This document shows, one piece after another, positions 1 through 8,894 of a stretch of DNA of 64,000 nt (the first letter of the stretch is position 1; the number at the start of each line of letters is the position of its first letter). Made by a program: the position numbers and the translations under genes. The DNA comes from Adhaeribacter soli (lineage in GTDB: Bacteria; Bacteroidota; Bacteroidia; Cytophagales; Hymenobacteraceae): the NCBI RefSeq assembly GCF_008727925.1, contig NZ_VTWT01000001.1, forward strand, positions 806,001 to 870,000, given 5' to 3'. Under the pieces are notes generated by a model. That model ran no database searches, had not been told where the DNA came from, and saw only the letters and a program-made list of their open reading frames with translations.

Positions 1-1
1 C

Positions 2-127
2 CGGCTTATGACTTCCTGGATTTTTAATCCTGTTCAGGCTACCCAGTGGGATTCGGTTAATAATACCGGTTTTGTAGAATTGAAAAACCAGGATTATGAG
101 ATCAGATTTATTTTAAATCTGAAATAG
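2..127 (+). CDS. 3' end of an unidentified gene (partial)
   Basis: The window opens inside a reading frame that runs to a TAG at 125-127, leaving 41 sense codons that end in EIRFILNLK. The composition (hydrophilic, then alternating hydrophobic and charged residues) looks like the end of a real protein. The stop is followed by a hairpin terminator at 358-395. Too little is visible to name a family. It could be a chance frame, but there is no competing gene on either strand here. Confidence 0.4.
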   Translation, partial: RLMTSWIFNPVQATQWDSVNNTGFVELKNQDYEIRFILNLK

Positions 128-357
128 TGTAACTCTACTGGTTGGTAATTGTACAACTTACAGGAGTGCAATTCTAATATTAAACAAAGTCCTACGATCT
201 TTCACTGGAAAACTTCATCTTAACCAATGCCTGGAATATTTTCGTGAAATGAACGGATAGTAAGACAAGTACGATCAGGAAACCGCCAACGAAAGGGAAC
301 TAACTTTGCAGGCAGCCTGGAACCAGAATAAAGGGGAAAGATTATTTAAGCCGTTAC

Positions 358-395
358 AAAAAACGCCATTACTAAATAGCAATGGCGTTTTTTTT
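358..395. terminator. bidirectional hairpin terminator
   Basis: A 13-bp stem (AAAAAACGCCATT paired with AATGGCGTTTTTT) has a 10-base loop and a T run on both strands. It sits between the partial gene ending at 127 (+) and the gene whose 3' end is at 409 (-), so it can serve both convergent transcripts. Confidence 0.8.
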
Positions 396-408
396 GACAA
401 GGAAATTC

Positions 409-1674
409 CTAGGTCTTCATTTTCTTCTTCTTGGCTGCCGGGAAGAGAATATTATTCAGGATGAGGCGGTAACCGGGAGAGTTCGGGTGTAAGGCCAGGT
501 CGGTTGGGTCTTCGCCAACCATGTGCTGGTAATCTTCCGGATCGTGGCCGCCGTAGAAGGTCCAGGTGCCTTTGCCGAAAGTGCCGTGCAGGTAGCGCAC
601 TTCGTTTGCAGCACTGTTCTCGCCCAGAATAATGGTTTCCGATTTAATGAACTGCTTTTTGAATGCCGTTGTCTGCCCCATAAAACCTTTTACCGTTTTC
701 ACGTGGTCCTGGGTGAGCATGGTCGGAATGGGGTCGTATTTGGCTGAAAAAGTAAACAACTGGAAATAATCGTTTTCCTCGGTCAGGTTACGCTCCTGCG
801 CCTGATTATCGATATCGGAAAACTCTACGCTGTACGGATCGCGTACCAGTTTGAAGTTCTTGAAAGCGTAGGTTTTGCTGAAGTCAAGTTTGCGGTCGGC
901 ATTCGGGTCTACGCCGTCCCCGTCGAACATTACATCGGCAATGTCCACGCCTTCGGCTGCTAGGGCAATGTCATAAGTATCGGTGGCGGAGCACATAGCA
1001 AACAGGAAACCGCCGCCGGCCGTAAATTCTTTCATCTTTTTCACCACCGCCAGTTTCAGTTGCGATACCTTGCTGAAACCAAATCGTTTAGCGGCCGCTT
1101 CGGCTTCCTGTACCTGGGCAATATACCAGGGCTGGTAGCGGTAATTGATGTAGAATTTGCCGTACTGACCGGTAAAATCTTCGTGGTGGAGGTGGAGCCA
1201 GTCATATTTCGGTAATTCGCCTTTCATCACTTCATCGTCGAAAACCACATCGTAAGGAATTTCGGCGTAGGTAAGCACCAGCGTTACGGCATCGTCCCAG
1301 GGCAGTTTGCTTTTAGGGGAATACACCGCAATTTTCGGCACTTTTTCCAGTTTCATCACGTCCATGTTGGCATCTGGATCGTTGATCTGGCCCAGAATGG
1401 TGCTGTAATTGGCGTCGGAAATTACCTGGTAGGAAATACCGCGAACTACCATTTCGTTCTCTATTTTCGGATCGTGGCGGAAAGCGAAACTGCCGCCGCG
1501 GTAATTCAGCAGCCAGTCTACTTCTACCTGGTGCTGCAAAACCCAGTAAGCAATCCCGTACGATTTCAGGTGGTCTTTCTGACTTTCGTCCATGGGCACC
1601 AGTACATAGGTGGCAAAACTCCGGAAACTGCAACAAAGCAGCAGGAACAGAAGGGCAAAAAATTTATTTCTCAT
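409..1674 (-). CDS. conserved secreted Bacteroidota protein
   Basis: This is a 421-residue protein counted from the ATG at 1674. That start is preferred over an ATG ten codons upstream because it places a classic signal peptide (MRNKFFALLFLLLC..., cleavage near SFA-T) at the N-terminus. The mature part begins YVLVPMDESQKDHLKSYG and contains the segment AGGGFLFAMCSATDTYD in the middle and LHGTFGKGTWTFYGGHDPED near the end. The family is common in this phylum. From memory it is often labelled asparagine synthetase B, but no glutaminase domain or ATP-pyrophosphatase P-loop is visible, so I do not accept that function. An exact TAnnTTTG -7 element lies 38 bases upstream. The gene is monocistronic and divergent from the ABC permease at 1819. 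Role unknown; probably periplasmic. Confidence 0.7.
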   Translation of the reverse strand: MRNKFFALLFLLLCCSFRSFATYVLVPMDESQKDHLKSYGIAYWVLQHQVEVDWLLNYRGGSFAFRHDPKIENEMVVRGISYQVISDANYSTILGQINDPDANMDVMKLEKVPKIAVYSPKSKLPWDDAVTLVLTYAEIPYDVVFDDEVMKGELPKYDWLHLHHEDFTGQYGKFYINYRYQPWYIAQVQEAEAAAKRFGFSKVSQLKLAVVKKMKEFTAGGGFLFAMCSATDTYDIALAAEGVDIADVMFDGDGVDPNADRKLDFSKTYAFKNFKLVRDPYSVEFSDIDNQAQERNLTEENDYFQLFTFSAKYDPIPTMLTQDHVKTVKGFMGQTTAFKKQFIKSETIILGENSAANEVRYLHGTFGKGTWTFYGGHDPEDYQHMVGEDPTDLALHPNSPGYRLILNNILFPAAKKKKMKT

Positions 1675-1711
1675 GCAGAATGTTCTAAAGCAGGGTGTAA
1701 ACAAATTTACG

Positions 1712-1719
1712 AATTTTGA
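1712..1719 (-). promoter_or_regulatory. predicted promoter -7 element for the 409-1674 gene
   Basis: On the minus strand this reads TAAATTTG, an exact match to the Bacteroidota -7 consensus TAnnTTTG. It would start transcription about 30 bases before the chosen ATG. No clear -33 TTTG is present at the usual spacing. Confidence 0.45.
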
Positions 1720-1818
1720 CCGGTTTTGTCGGAAAATGCTTTTACATTTATACAGGCAAAACAGTACCGTTTAAACGATAAAAACCGGGTTTGGCGTATA
1801 TAAGCTTCCGGTCAACTC

Positions 1819-3057
1819 ATGGATTTAACAGAAAATATAAAAGAAAGCCTCCGCGCCATTCAGGGAAACCTGCTCCGCACGGTGCTTACCGCGCTTATCG
1901 TGGCAACCGGTATTATGTCGCTGGTTGGAATTCTTACGGCGGTAGACAGTATTAAATATTCGGTGGGGGAAACCTTTTCTTCGCTCGGCGCCAATTCCTT
2001 CGATATCCGGGCCAAAGGTTACCAGAACCGGAGGCACCGGGGCGGAAAATCCGAAAAAGTTTATCCGCCTATCTCTTTCTTCCAGGCAACCCAATACCAG
2101 CGGTACTACGGCGATAAAGCCCGCATCAGCCTGGCCACATCCATAACCGGGGCGGCTACCGTAAAATACAACCAGGTTAAAACCAACCCGAACACGGTAG
2201 TGGTTGGCGGCGACGAAAATTACCTGGCTAACGAAAACTACAACCTGCAGGAAGGCCGGCCTTTTTCCAGTTTTGAGCTCGAAAACGGTACCGATGTAGC
2301 TATAATTGGAAGTGAGATCAAAAGTAAGCTTTTCCGGAACCTGAACCCGATCTCCAAAACCGTTACCTTTCTGGGCCGGCATTTTAAAGTGGTGGGCGTA
2401 CTTGAACCCAGCGGTTCATCCATGGGCGGCCGGGGCAGCGACCGCATGGTGCTGATTCCGCTGGAAACCGCCAACCGGATTCCAACCAACCAGGAATTGA
2501 CCTATTCCATAAAAACCGCCGTACCCAACGCCGAACAACTGGAATATCTGATGGGGGAGGCCACCGGCATTATGCGCAACGTGCGGCAGGACAAACCGGG
2601 GCAGGAAGATTCTTTTGAAATTACGCGCTCGGATTCCATGCTAAAAACGCTCGACGATATTTCAGGCTTTATGAAGGTAGGCGGTTTTCTGATCGGTTTT
2701 ATTACCCTTTTAGGTGCAGCCATTGGCTTAATGAATATCCTGATGGTATCGGTTACGGAACGTACCCGCGAAATTGGCATCCGGAAAGCTCTGGGTGCTA
2801 CGGCTCAGAAGATCCGGCAGCAGTTCCTTATCGAAGCTATTGTAATTTGCTTGCTGGGTGGCATTGCCGGCATTATTATGGGCGTTGGGATCGGGAACCT
2901 GATTGCCAGCGCCATTAGCGAAGGTGCTTTTATGGTGCCCTGGCTTTGGGTTTTTGTTGGGTTAATAGTATGCATTACCGTAGGCGTTATTTCTGGCTGG
3001 TATCCGGCATTCAAAGCTTCCAAACTCGACCCGATTGAAGCGCTCCGCTACGAATAA
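1819..3057 (+). CDS. MacB/FtsX-type ABC transporter permease
   Basis: A 412-residue inner-membrane permease of the MacB type. The N-terminal transmembrane helix (about residues 18-42, LRTVLTALIVATGIMSLVGI) is followed by a periplasmic core domain. Three C-terminal helices (about 290-312, 338-360, 372-395) form the FtsX domain, with the conserved EIGIRKALGAT motif at about 318 and a final SKLDPIEALRYE. Such proteins couple a cytoplasmic ATPase to export of substrates or lipoproteins across the envelope. No ATPase or adaptor gene adjoins it here, so its partner must lie elsewhere. It is divergent from the gene ending at 409. Substrate unknown. Confidence 0.85.
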   Translation: MDLTENIKESLRAIQGNLLRTVLTALIVATGIMSLVGILTAVDSIKYSVGETFSSLGANSFDIRAKGYQNRRHRGGKSEKVYPPISFFQATQYQRYYGDKARISLATSITGAATVKYNQVKTNPNTVVVGGDENYLANENYNLQEGRPFSSFELENGTDVAIIGSEIKSKLFRNLNPISKTVTFLGRHFKVVGVLEPSGSSMGGRGSDRMVLIPLETANRIPTNQELTYSIKTAVPNAEQLEYLMGEATGIMRNVRQDKPGQEDSFEITRSDSMLKTLDDISGFMKVGGFLIGFITLLGAAIGLMNILMVSVTERTREIGIRKALGATAQKIRQQFLIEAIVICLLGGIAGIIMGVGIGNLIASAISEGAFMVPWLWVFVGLIVCITVGVISGWYPAFKASKLDPIEALRYE

Positions 3058-3150
3058 ACGCTACCTTTGGAAACTGGAAACTAATATAACCTTTAAGCAA
3101 TATTATTAGTAACCAAGTAATTAACTTTTAAATACCCGCATTCCGTCCTC

Positions 3151-3462
3151 ATGAAGCTCTGCATCCTGCAATTTTTACAAAAGCTCTCCAGCGAAGGGAA
3201 AATCCTGCCCCGGCTCCGGGAAATGGTGCGGGACGAAAAAGATAAATACGAAGGCATGCGGCAGGTTCTTTCCGGAGCCGAAAAAAACAAGGAAATGGTT
3301 CAGGGCTTGCTTGCAGAAATCGATGCTTACCTGCTGGACCTGATTATTCTGGAAAAGAAATTTAATTTCCCGTATCTGGCGCTTTTAAAAACTTCTCCGG
3401 CGGAAAAGCCTGAATTAAACCAGCAGGTGCTGGAAATCTTACGGAAGGTTAATGCAAAATGA
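3151..3462 (+). CDS. hypothetical small helical protein
   Basis: A 103-residue protein that I do not recognise. It is rich in Leu, Lys and Glu and predicted mostly helical (LREMVRDEKDKYEGM, LLAEIDAYLLDLIILEKK), with no signal peptide or membrane segment. It follows the ABC permease by 93 bases on the same strand and is closed by a hairpin terminator at 3471-3495, which supports it as a real transcription unit. A scaffold or coiled-coil role is only a guess. Confidence 0.5.
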   Translation: MKLCILQFLQKLSSEGKILPRLREMVRDEKDKYEGMRQVLSGAEKNKEMVQGLLAEIDAYLLDLIILEKKFNFPYLALLKTSPAEKPELNQQVLEILRKVNAK

Positions 3463-3470
3463 TAAATGAT

Positions 3471-3495
3471 AAAACCAGCCGCTAAGCTGGTTTTT
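3471..3495 (+). terminator. hairpin terminator
   Basis: AAAACCAGC pairs with GCTGGTTTT across a loop of about six bases, followed by further T residues. It begins nine bases after the stop of the 3151-3462 gene. Confidence 0.7.
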
Positions 3496-3513
3496 AGTTT
3501 TATAGTAGTTTTT

Positions 3514-3706
3514 CTGGCGCATGTGTTCAGCGAAAGCGTCACTTGGGCTTAAAGAAGAGGAGGAAGTCTCCAGACTTCCGTGTTTAACCCACCTGAATGG
3601 CTAAAAGCAGGGGAGGACTTTTTAGGAAAGATTTTGAAACGCCAGTCCGGTGACTGGCTTATGTCTTTCAGGCGCAAGTGACGCTTTCGCTTAACACTTG
3701 CGCCAG
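3514..3706. repeat. inverted-repeat element, about 193 bp (REPIN/MITE-like)
   Basis: The left arm at 3514-3547 and the right arm at 3676-3706 are imperfect reverse complements, sharing the core AGCGAAAGCGTCACTTG. Each arm is close to a hairpin in itself (GGCGCAAGTG paired with CACTTGCGCC on the right). Two further palindromes lie inside: GGAAGTCTCCAGACTTCC at 3562-3579 and GCCAGTCCGGTGACTGGC at 3641-3658. It fills the gap between the terminator at 3495 and the stop of the hybrid kinase at 3714. The arm motif resembles that of the element at 11090-11264. No coding capacity. Confidence 0.75.
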
Positions 3707-3713
3707 GAAAAGG

Positions 3714-6044
3714 TTAAGCTTCGATCTTCGCCTTTAACCTTGGAATGGCAAATTCACAGATCCGGCGGGTGCGATCCAGAAGCCGTTGTACCAGGTGCTG
3801 CTCAGCCGGATTGCCGGCATTTTGTTCGATGGCTACCATGTTCATTTCAAGTTCTTTAATGCCCACCAGGAACATGCTTGATTTAAGCTTGTGTGCAATG
3901 GCCTTTACGTTTATCCAGTCGTTTTCAGCAATGGCTTCCTGCATTTTTGCCAGGCTTTCGGGCGTAGAACTGATGAACATATCCACGATCTCGTTCATGA
4001 AAACCTGGTTGCCGCCGGCCATTTCTTTCAGAAAGGTCAGATCGATCTTAATGTCGCTTAATTGTTCCGGCTTTTCTTCGGCTTCCGGTTCCAGGCTTGG
4101 TTTAAAAACTACGCCTGGTTCCTTGCTTACCTGATCATAAATTTCGTTAAGCAGTTCGGCAGGTTTTAGTGGTTTCGAAACGTAGGCGTTGGCCCCTGCC
4201 AGCATACATTTCCCGATTTCCATTTTAGTAGCGTGCGCGGTAAAAGCAATTATCGGAATATTACTTTTCGGGCCCATTTCATTGCGGATGTACACGGTAG
4301 CTTCGTAGCCGTCCATTTCCGGCATTTGCATGTCCATCAAAACTACATCGTAATCTTTTTCCTTCAGCATTTCTACCGCAATGCGGCCGTTGCTGGCTAC
4401 GTCTAATTCAAAACCCCAGTCGGTAATTACTTTGCGGGCCAGCATCTGGTTTATTTCATTGTCTTCAGCTAAAAGCACGCGCACTTTTCCAAGCTCCGCC
4501 GGATCGATCTCCTGCATAATTTCCCTGGTTCCGGAAGCTTTCTCCGAAGCAGTTTTAAATTTCAGGGCAAAGCGGAACGTGCTGCCTTCGCCCACCCGGC
4601 TACGAACAGTTAGCTTGCCGCCCTGCATTTCTACCAGCTGGCGCGTAATGGTCAGGCCCAGGCCGGTACCGCCGTATTTGCGCGTGGTTTCGTTGCTGGC
4701 CTGGGTAAAACTTTCGAAAATGGAAGCCAGTTTATCTTCAGGAATGCCGATGCCGGTATCCTGCACTTCAAACTCCACCAATACATCTTCTTCCGTTGTG
4801 TTCACCAGGTCGGCAAGTATCCGGATCTGGCCGTTTTCGGTAAATTTAATGGCGTTCCCGATCAGGTTGGTCAGAATCTGGCTCAGCCGTACCTGATCGC
4901 CGACTACCTCCTCCGGAATTTCAGAATCAATAATTACTTTCAGGCGGTTGTTTCTATCCTTCGCCTGGGAACTGAGTAATTCAACTGTATCGGCAATAAG
5001 CTGGCGCAAGTTGAAACCGGTTTCATGGAGGGTAAGCTTGCCGGCTTCCATTTTAGAGAAATCTAGCAGATCGTTAATGATTACCAGCAGGCGTTCGGAG
5101 GACGTGCGGATGGCATCTAAATAAGTGCGTTGTTCATCCGTCATTTCCATTTTCAGCAGCACCTCGGTAAGGCCCATAATCCCGTTCATGGGTGTCCGGA
5201 TCTCATGGCTCATGTTGGCAAAGAACTGTTCCTTTATCTTTACCGAATCTTCGGCCAGGTCTTTTGCTTTTTGCAGCGTCCGTTCCGATTTAACCCGGTC
5301 AGTAATTTCGAAAGATATGCCGCTTAAACCGGTAACTTTTCCCTGGTCATCGGTAATAACCTGGTAAAGTGTCTGGTAACAGTAGCCCTGAGTTTCTACC
5401 GTGGCGCTATTTACTTCATTGTTTAAGGCTTTCCGGATATTATCCGTTACCGAAGGGCTGTCAGGAAAAACTTCATACATATTCTTTCCTATGGCATCTT
5501 CCGGTTTAATACCAAGCTGTTCCAGCCCTTTGCCCTCCATAATAACGAAACAATCGTTCTCGTCGATCTCCCAGACTACGATAGGGGTATTGTTTACAAC
5601 CGTATGCAGCCTTTCCTGGGTAGCCTGGAATTGCTCTTCAACGCTTTTTTTCAGGCGCTCGGCCTGGCTCAGGCGGATGGTGCTTCTGAGGCTATGCGAT
5701 ACACCTTCGGGCGTTAAGAGTGCTTTCGAAATATAATCGGAAGCGCCGAGTTTAATGGCTTCAGCGGCTACGCGCTCGTCGCCATATGAGGTTATAAGCA
5801 CCACCGGAACCAGCGCATCTTCTTCCCGGATCTGTTGCAATAGCTCCAGGCCATCGAGGTCGGGCAATTTGAAATCGATGAAAATGCAGTCGAATTTTTC
5901 CTGCCGGAATTTTTCCAGTCCTGCCGCTGCCGTATCGGCAACTGCCGTCCGGACATTGAGGCCCGCATTTTTAAGCGACCGTTTCAGCGTCAAACGGTCT
6001 ACATCATCGTCATCGATTATCAGGATATGAAGCGGTTCAGCCAT
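3714..6044 (-). CDS. hybrid histidine kinase, REC-PAS-HisKA-HATPase-REC-Hpt
   Basis: A 776-residue soluble phosphorelay protein. Order: receiver 1 (about 5-120, phospho-acceptor in FIDFKLPDLDG), a coiled linker, a PAS domain (about 150-260), HisKA with SHEIRTPMNG (His near 280), HATPase_c with DTGIGIP and GGTGLGL motifs, receiver 2 (AEDNEINQ; Asp near 570 in LMDMQMPEMDG), and a C-terminal Hpt domain (AHKLKSS, His near 717). It therefore carries both input and output receivers and a phosphotransfer module, but no DNA-binding domain and no transmembrane segment. It is the last gene of a four-gene minus-strand operon, 69 bases after the response regulator. Signal unknown; it likely exchanges phosphate with the neighbouring proteins. 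Confidence 0.93.
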   Translation of the reverse strand: MAEPLHILIIDDDDVDRLTLKRSLKNAGLNVRTAVADTAAAGLEKFRQEKFDCIFIDFKLPDLDGLELLQQIREEDALVPVVLITSYGDERVAAEAIKLGASDYISKALLTPEGVSHSLRSTIRLSQAERLKKSVEEQFQATQERLHTVVNNTPIVVWEIDENDCFVIMEGKGLEQLGIKPEDAIGKNMYEVFPDSPSVTDNIRKALNNEVNSATVETQGYCYQTLYQVITDDQGKVTGLSGISFEITDRVKSERTLQKAKDLAEDSVKIKEQFFANMSHEIRTPMNGIMGLTEVLLKMEMTDEQRTYLDAIRTSSERLLVIINDLLDFSKMEAGKLTLHETGFNLRQLIADTVELLSSQAKDRNNRLKVIIDSEIPEEVVGDQVRLSQILTNLIGNAIKFTENGQIRILADLVNTTEEDVLVEFEVQDTGIGIPEDKLASIFESFTQASNETTRKYGGTGLGLTITRQLVEMQGGKLTVRSRVGEGSTFRFALKFKTASEKASGTREIMQEIDPAELGKVRVLLAEDNEINQMLARKVITDWGFELDVASNGRIAVEMLKEKDYDVVLMDMQMPEMDGYEATVYIRNEMGPKSNIPIIAFTAHATKMEIGKCMLAGANAYVSKPLKPAELLNEIYDQVSKEPGVVFKPSLEPEAEEKPEQLSDIKIDLTFLKEMAGGNQVFMNEIVDMFISSTPESLAKMQEAIAENDWINVKAIAHKLKSSMFLVGIKELEMNMVAIEQNAGNPAEQHLVQRLLDRTRRICEFAIPRLKAKIEA

Positions 6045-6113
6045 AGCAAATGGAAATTAACCCTTGCAGGTTTAAAGGAAGGAATTACCGAAGGATACTG
6101 GGTTTTAAAACAA

Positions 6114-6527
6114 TTAAAGCCTTTCGCAAAGCTTCCAGTACTTATCTAAGGTGGCTACCGAAGCAATGAATTTTTCGAAAGAAAGCGGTTTCAGGATATA
6201 ACCGGCAACGTTCAGGTTATAGGCATTCAGTTTGTCGCTGTCTTCGTTGGAAGTAGTCATTACGAAAACGCTGATGTGTTTCAGACTCGGATCCTGGCGG
6301 AGTTCCTGGAGGAATTCGATGCCGTTCATTTTAGGCATGTTCAGATCCAGGATCACGATCTGGGGCATGGGCACGATCTTGTCGCGGAGCATTTCCAGGG
6401 CTTCAAGGCCGTTGCGGGCAATGTAAAGCGGGTTGGTGATGTTGTTTTTTTTGAAGGCGCGCTGCACATTCATAATATCTACTTCATCGTCTTCTACAAG
6501 CAGGATGTTTACCAGTTTTTCGCTCAT
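6114..6527 (-). CDS. single-domain response regulator (CheY/Rcp1-like)
   Basis: A 137-residue stand-alone receiver. The acidic pocket is EDDEVD near the start, the phospho-acceptor is Asp61 in ILDLNMPKMNG, the switch Thr is in VMTTSNED and the invariant Lys is in ILKPLS. No output domain follows, so it must act by phosphotransfer or protein contact. It sits 23 bases downstream of a soluble histidine kinase and upstream of the hybrid kinase with an Hpt domain. This is the arrangement expected for a shuttle between kinase and Hpt. It resembles the response regulators paired with phytochrome-type kinases, but no photosensor domain is visible in the operon. Confidence 0.92.
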   Translation of the reverse strand: MSEKLVNILLVEDDEVDIMNVQRAFKKNNITNPLYIARNGLEALEMLRDKIVPMPQIVILDLNMPKMNGIEFLQELRQDPSLKHISVFVMTTSNEDSDKLNAYNLNVAGYILKPLSFEKFIASVATLDKYWKLCERL

Positions 6528-6550
6528 GCTTAGGTTTATTTATTTAATTT

Positions 6551-7276
6551 TTAATTAGCAGATGGCATTTTTTTTGGCCAGGTCAGGGTAAATACCGCAC
6601 CGCCTTCCGGATGGTTGCCGGCCGTAATTTTGCCACCTACAAAGTTTACGATTTTATTAACAATTGCAAGCCCTGCGCCGGTGGTTTCCAGCTGGTCTTT
6701 GGGAAGTACGGTATAAAACATGGTGAAGAGTTTCGGCAGGCTTGTTTCCGGAAATCCCGGCCCGTTATCGGCTATCGTTATCTGCAGGGCTTCGGCATTC
6801 TCCTGCAGCTCCACCTTAATTTCAGGCTGGGTTTTACTGTTGAAAAAGATAGCGTTCCTTAGCAGCTCTCCAAGCACAAAAGTTAACTTTTCGGCATAAG
6901 TTTCTAATGGAGCGATTTTACCGGAAATTGTAAGTTTCAGTTCCCGGTTTTCAGCAACCTCATGGGCCAATTTTTCTATTTTACTTTTAACATCTACGGC
7001 GCCGGTTTCCAGCTGCAGGCGGGCTACGCGGGAGAATTCGAGCAAAGCCTGGATCATTTTTTCGAGCCTGCCTACGCGGTTTTTCAATAAGCGGAAATTT
7101 TCCTGGCTGTCCTCGGGTAACGTGCCTTCCAGGTCTTCCTCGATCCAGGAAGCCAGGTTCGTAATAGCCCGGACCGGCGCTTTCAGATCGTGCGAAACGA
7201 TGTAAGAGAACTCTTCGAACTCGGCATTGATTTTTTGCAAGCGTTCCTGGCAATCTTCCGCGTGTGGCTGCATCAT
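6551..7276 (-). CDS. soluble histidine kinase without sensor domain
   Basis: A 241-residue protein consisting almost only of the kinase core. HisKA begins immediately (SYIVSHDLKAPVRAI, phospho-acceptor His29). The HATPase_c domain has an N-box (ELLRNAIFF), a G1 box (DNGPGFPE) and a G2 box (TGAGLAIVNKI). There is no PAS, GAF or membrane segment, so it may take its signal from a partner, perhaps the membrane kinase encoded 66 bases upstream, whose kinase core is closely similar. It is the second gene of the four-gene phosphorelay operon. Confidence 0.9.
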   Translation of the reverse strand: MMQPHAEDCQERLQKINAEFEEFSYIVSHDLKAPVRAITNLASWIEEDLEGTLPEDSQENFRLLKNRVGRLEKMIQALLEFSRVARLQLETGAVDVKSKIEKLAHEVAENRELKLTISGKIAPLETYAEKLTFVLGELLRNAIFFNSKTQPEIKVELQENAEALQITIADNGPGFPETSLPKLFTMFYTVLPKDQLETTGAGLAIVNKIVNFVGGKITAGNHPEGGAVFTLTWPKKMPSAN

Positions 7277-7342
7277 GTTTGTATGTTAATTTGAATTGAA
7301 AAACAGGAATATTGAATAAATAATCCTGATACTTATGTCTGA

Positions 7343-8827
7343 TTAATGTTTAACCGCGTTATTTTTCGGCCAGGTGAAAATGAAAGAGGTAAATTCCTGT
7401 TCCTTCGATTCGATCCAGATGCGGCCGCCCTTTTCATCGATTATTTTCTTTACAATGGCAAGTCCCACACCTGTACTTTCCCGGGTATCGCGGGCTTCCA
7501 TGGTCTGAAATACCCCGAAGATCCGGTCCTGGAACTGCAGCGGAATTCCCGGCCCGTTATCGGTAACCGAAAACCGGTAAAACTCATTTTCTTCGCCGGT
7601 AAGGATTTCGATGCGGCCTTCCGGTTTATCGTTGTATTTAATACCGTTGCTGATGAGGTTGGTAAAAACCTGTTCCATAAAGATCTTTTCAGTAGTAAGA
7701 ACAGGCGCATTATCGGGTAACACAATGGTAAAGTTTTTAGGCGGCGCCAGGGAATCGACAATATCGGTGAGCAGTTTTGTAACCGGAAACGTTTCGGTAG
7801 GCACATCCTTGCGGCCGACTTTTGAATAAGCGAGAATACCGTTTATCAGGTTTTCCATCCGGTGCACGCGGCCGCGCATGAGCTGCAGGTTTTTATGGAT
7901 TTCCGGGTCCTGGTCTTTAATATCTTCCGAGATCCACTCGGCCAGGTTGTTAATGGCCCGGAGCGGCGCTTTCAGGTCGTGCGAAACCACATAGGCAAAC
8001 TGGTCCAGCTCCTTATTCATTTTGGTAAGGTTGGTAAAATAGGCATTGAGTTTGGCGCCCATTACGTTCAATGATCGGGAAAGCCTGCTCATTTCATCGT
8101 TTTCATGGTCGGCTATTCTCGCTTCGAAGTCGCCCTGGGCAATATGATCGGCCAGGTTTATCATCGCGGTAATTCGCCTCCGCACGGTTTGGCCCAGCAA
8201 AAAGGCTATCAGAATCCCCAATAAAATAGCCATTGCCGTTAGAATGATGGAAACTAACCGGGTATAATCCAGGGACTGGTTAAAGGCAGCAATCTGGGCG
8301 TTTTTATTTTCGATCTGATGCCGGTCGAATTCTTCGAACTTCTGCCGCACCAGAAGCATTTTCTGATTACCAAGGCCGGTTTTTACCTGGGCATTGAAAA
8401 TGGAATCGAAGGCCGGCTTTTTGGAGGGATCCTGAATGGATTTTCGTTTGGCTTCGATAACCGGTTGCGCAAAATTGTTGATCCAGTCTCGGCCGATGCG
8501 TCTGATTCCCCGAAGCATCTGCGCCTCGGCGCTGTCTTTTACCAGGGGAGTAAGTACAGGAAAAATTTTCAAACCTGTTTCATGCCCTTTTTTATAGGGG
8601 ATCAGAAAAGATTCATTTTCCACGATCATATACCCCCGGAAACCGGTTTCCATATCGATCAGGGTTTTTTGCAAGGCTTCCGAGTGGCTCAGGATCTCGG
8701 TGGAAAGTAATACTTTTTCCATCTCTGCCTTCACCTTTGATGACTGGTAAAGATAGGTGACAGTAACAACGGAAAATATAAATAAAATAAGCCCGATGCC
8801 CAGGTAAAGCTTGGTTATTAATTTCAT
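7343..8827 (-). CDS. membrane histidine kinase with CHASE3-like sensor and HAMP
   Basis: A 494-residue inner-membrane sensor kinase. TM1 spans about residues 7-27 and TM2 about 190-212, enclosing a helical periplasmic domain of CHASE3 type (METGFRGYMIVENESFLIPY is the typical motif). HAMP follows (about 212-265), then HisKA with FAYVVSHDLKAPLRAINN and HATPase_c with NLISNGIKYND, DNGPGIP and GVGLAIVKKI. It is the first gene of the phosphorelay operon and probably the sensory entry point. The ligand of CHASE3 domains is generally unknown. It is divergent from the 8949 gene. Confidence 0.93.
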   Translation of the reverse strand: MKLITKLYLGIGLILFIFSVVTVTYLYQSSKVKAEMEKVLLSTEILSHSEALQKTLIDMETGFRGYMIVENESFLIPYKKGHETGLKIFPVLTPLVKDSAEAQMLRGIRRIGRDWINNFAQPVIEAKRKSIQDPSKKPAFDSIFNAQVKTGLGNQKMLLVRQKFEEFDRHQIENKNAQIAAFNQSLDYTRLVSIILTAMAILLGILIAFLLGQTVRRRITAMINLADHIAQGDFEARIADHENDEMSRLSRSLNVMGAKLNAYFTNLTKMNKELDQFAYVVSHDLKAPLRAINNLAEWISEDIKDQDPEIHKNLQLMRGRVHRMENLINGILAYSKVGRKDVPTETFPVTKLLTDIVDSLAPPKNFTIVLPDNAPVLTTEKIFMEQVFTNLISNGIKYNDKPEGRIEILTGEENEFYRFSVTDNGPGIPLQFQDRIFGVFQTMEARDTRESTGVGLAIVKKIIDEKGGRIWIESKEQEFTSFIFTWPKNNAVKH

Positions 8828-8894
8828 AAGAAGAGTCGAACGGTATCAAAAATAGCCAGAAAACAACGCAAATCAAAAAAACGGAACCGGTAGT

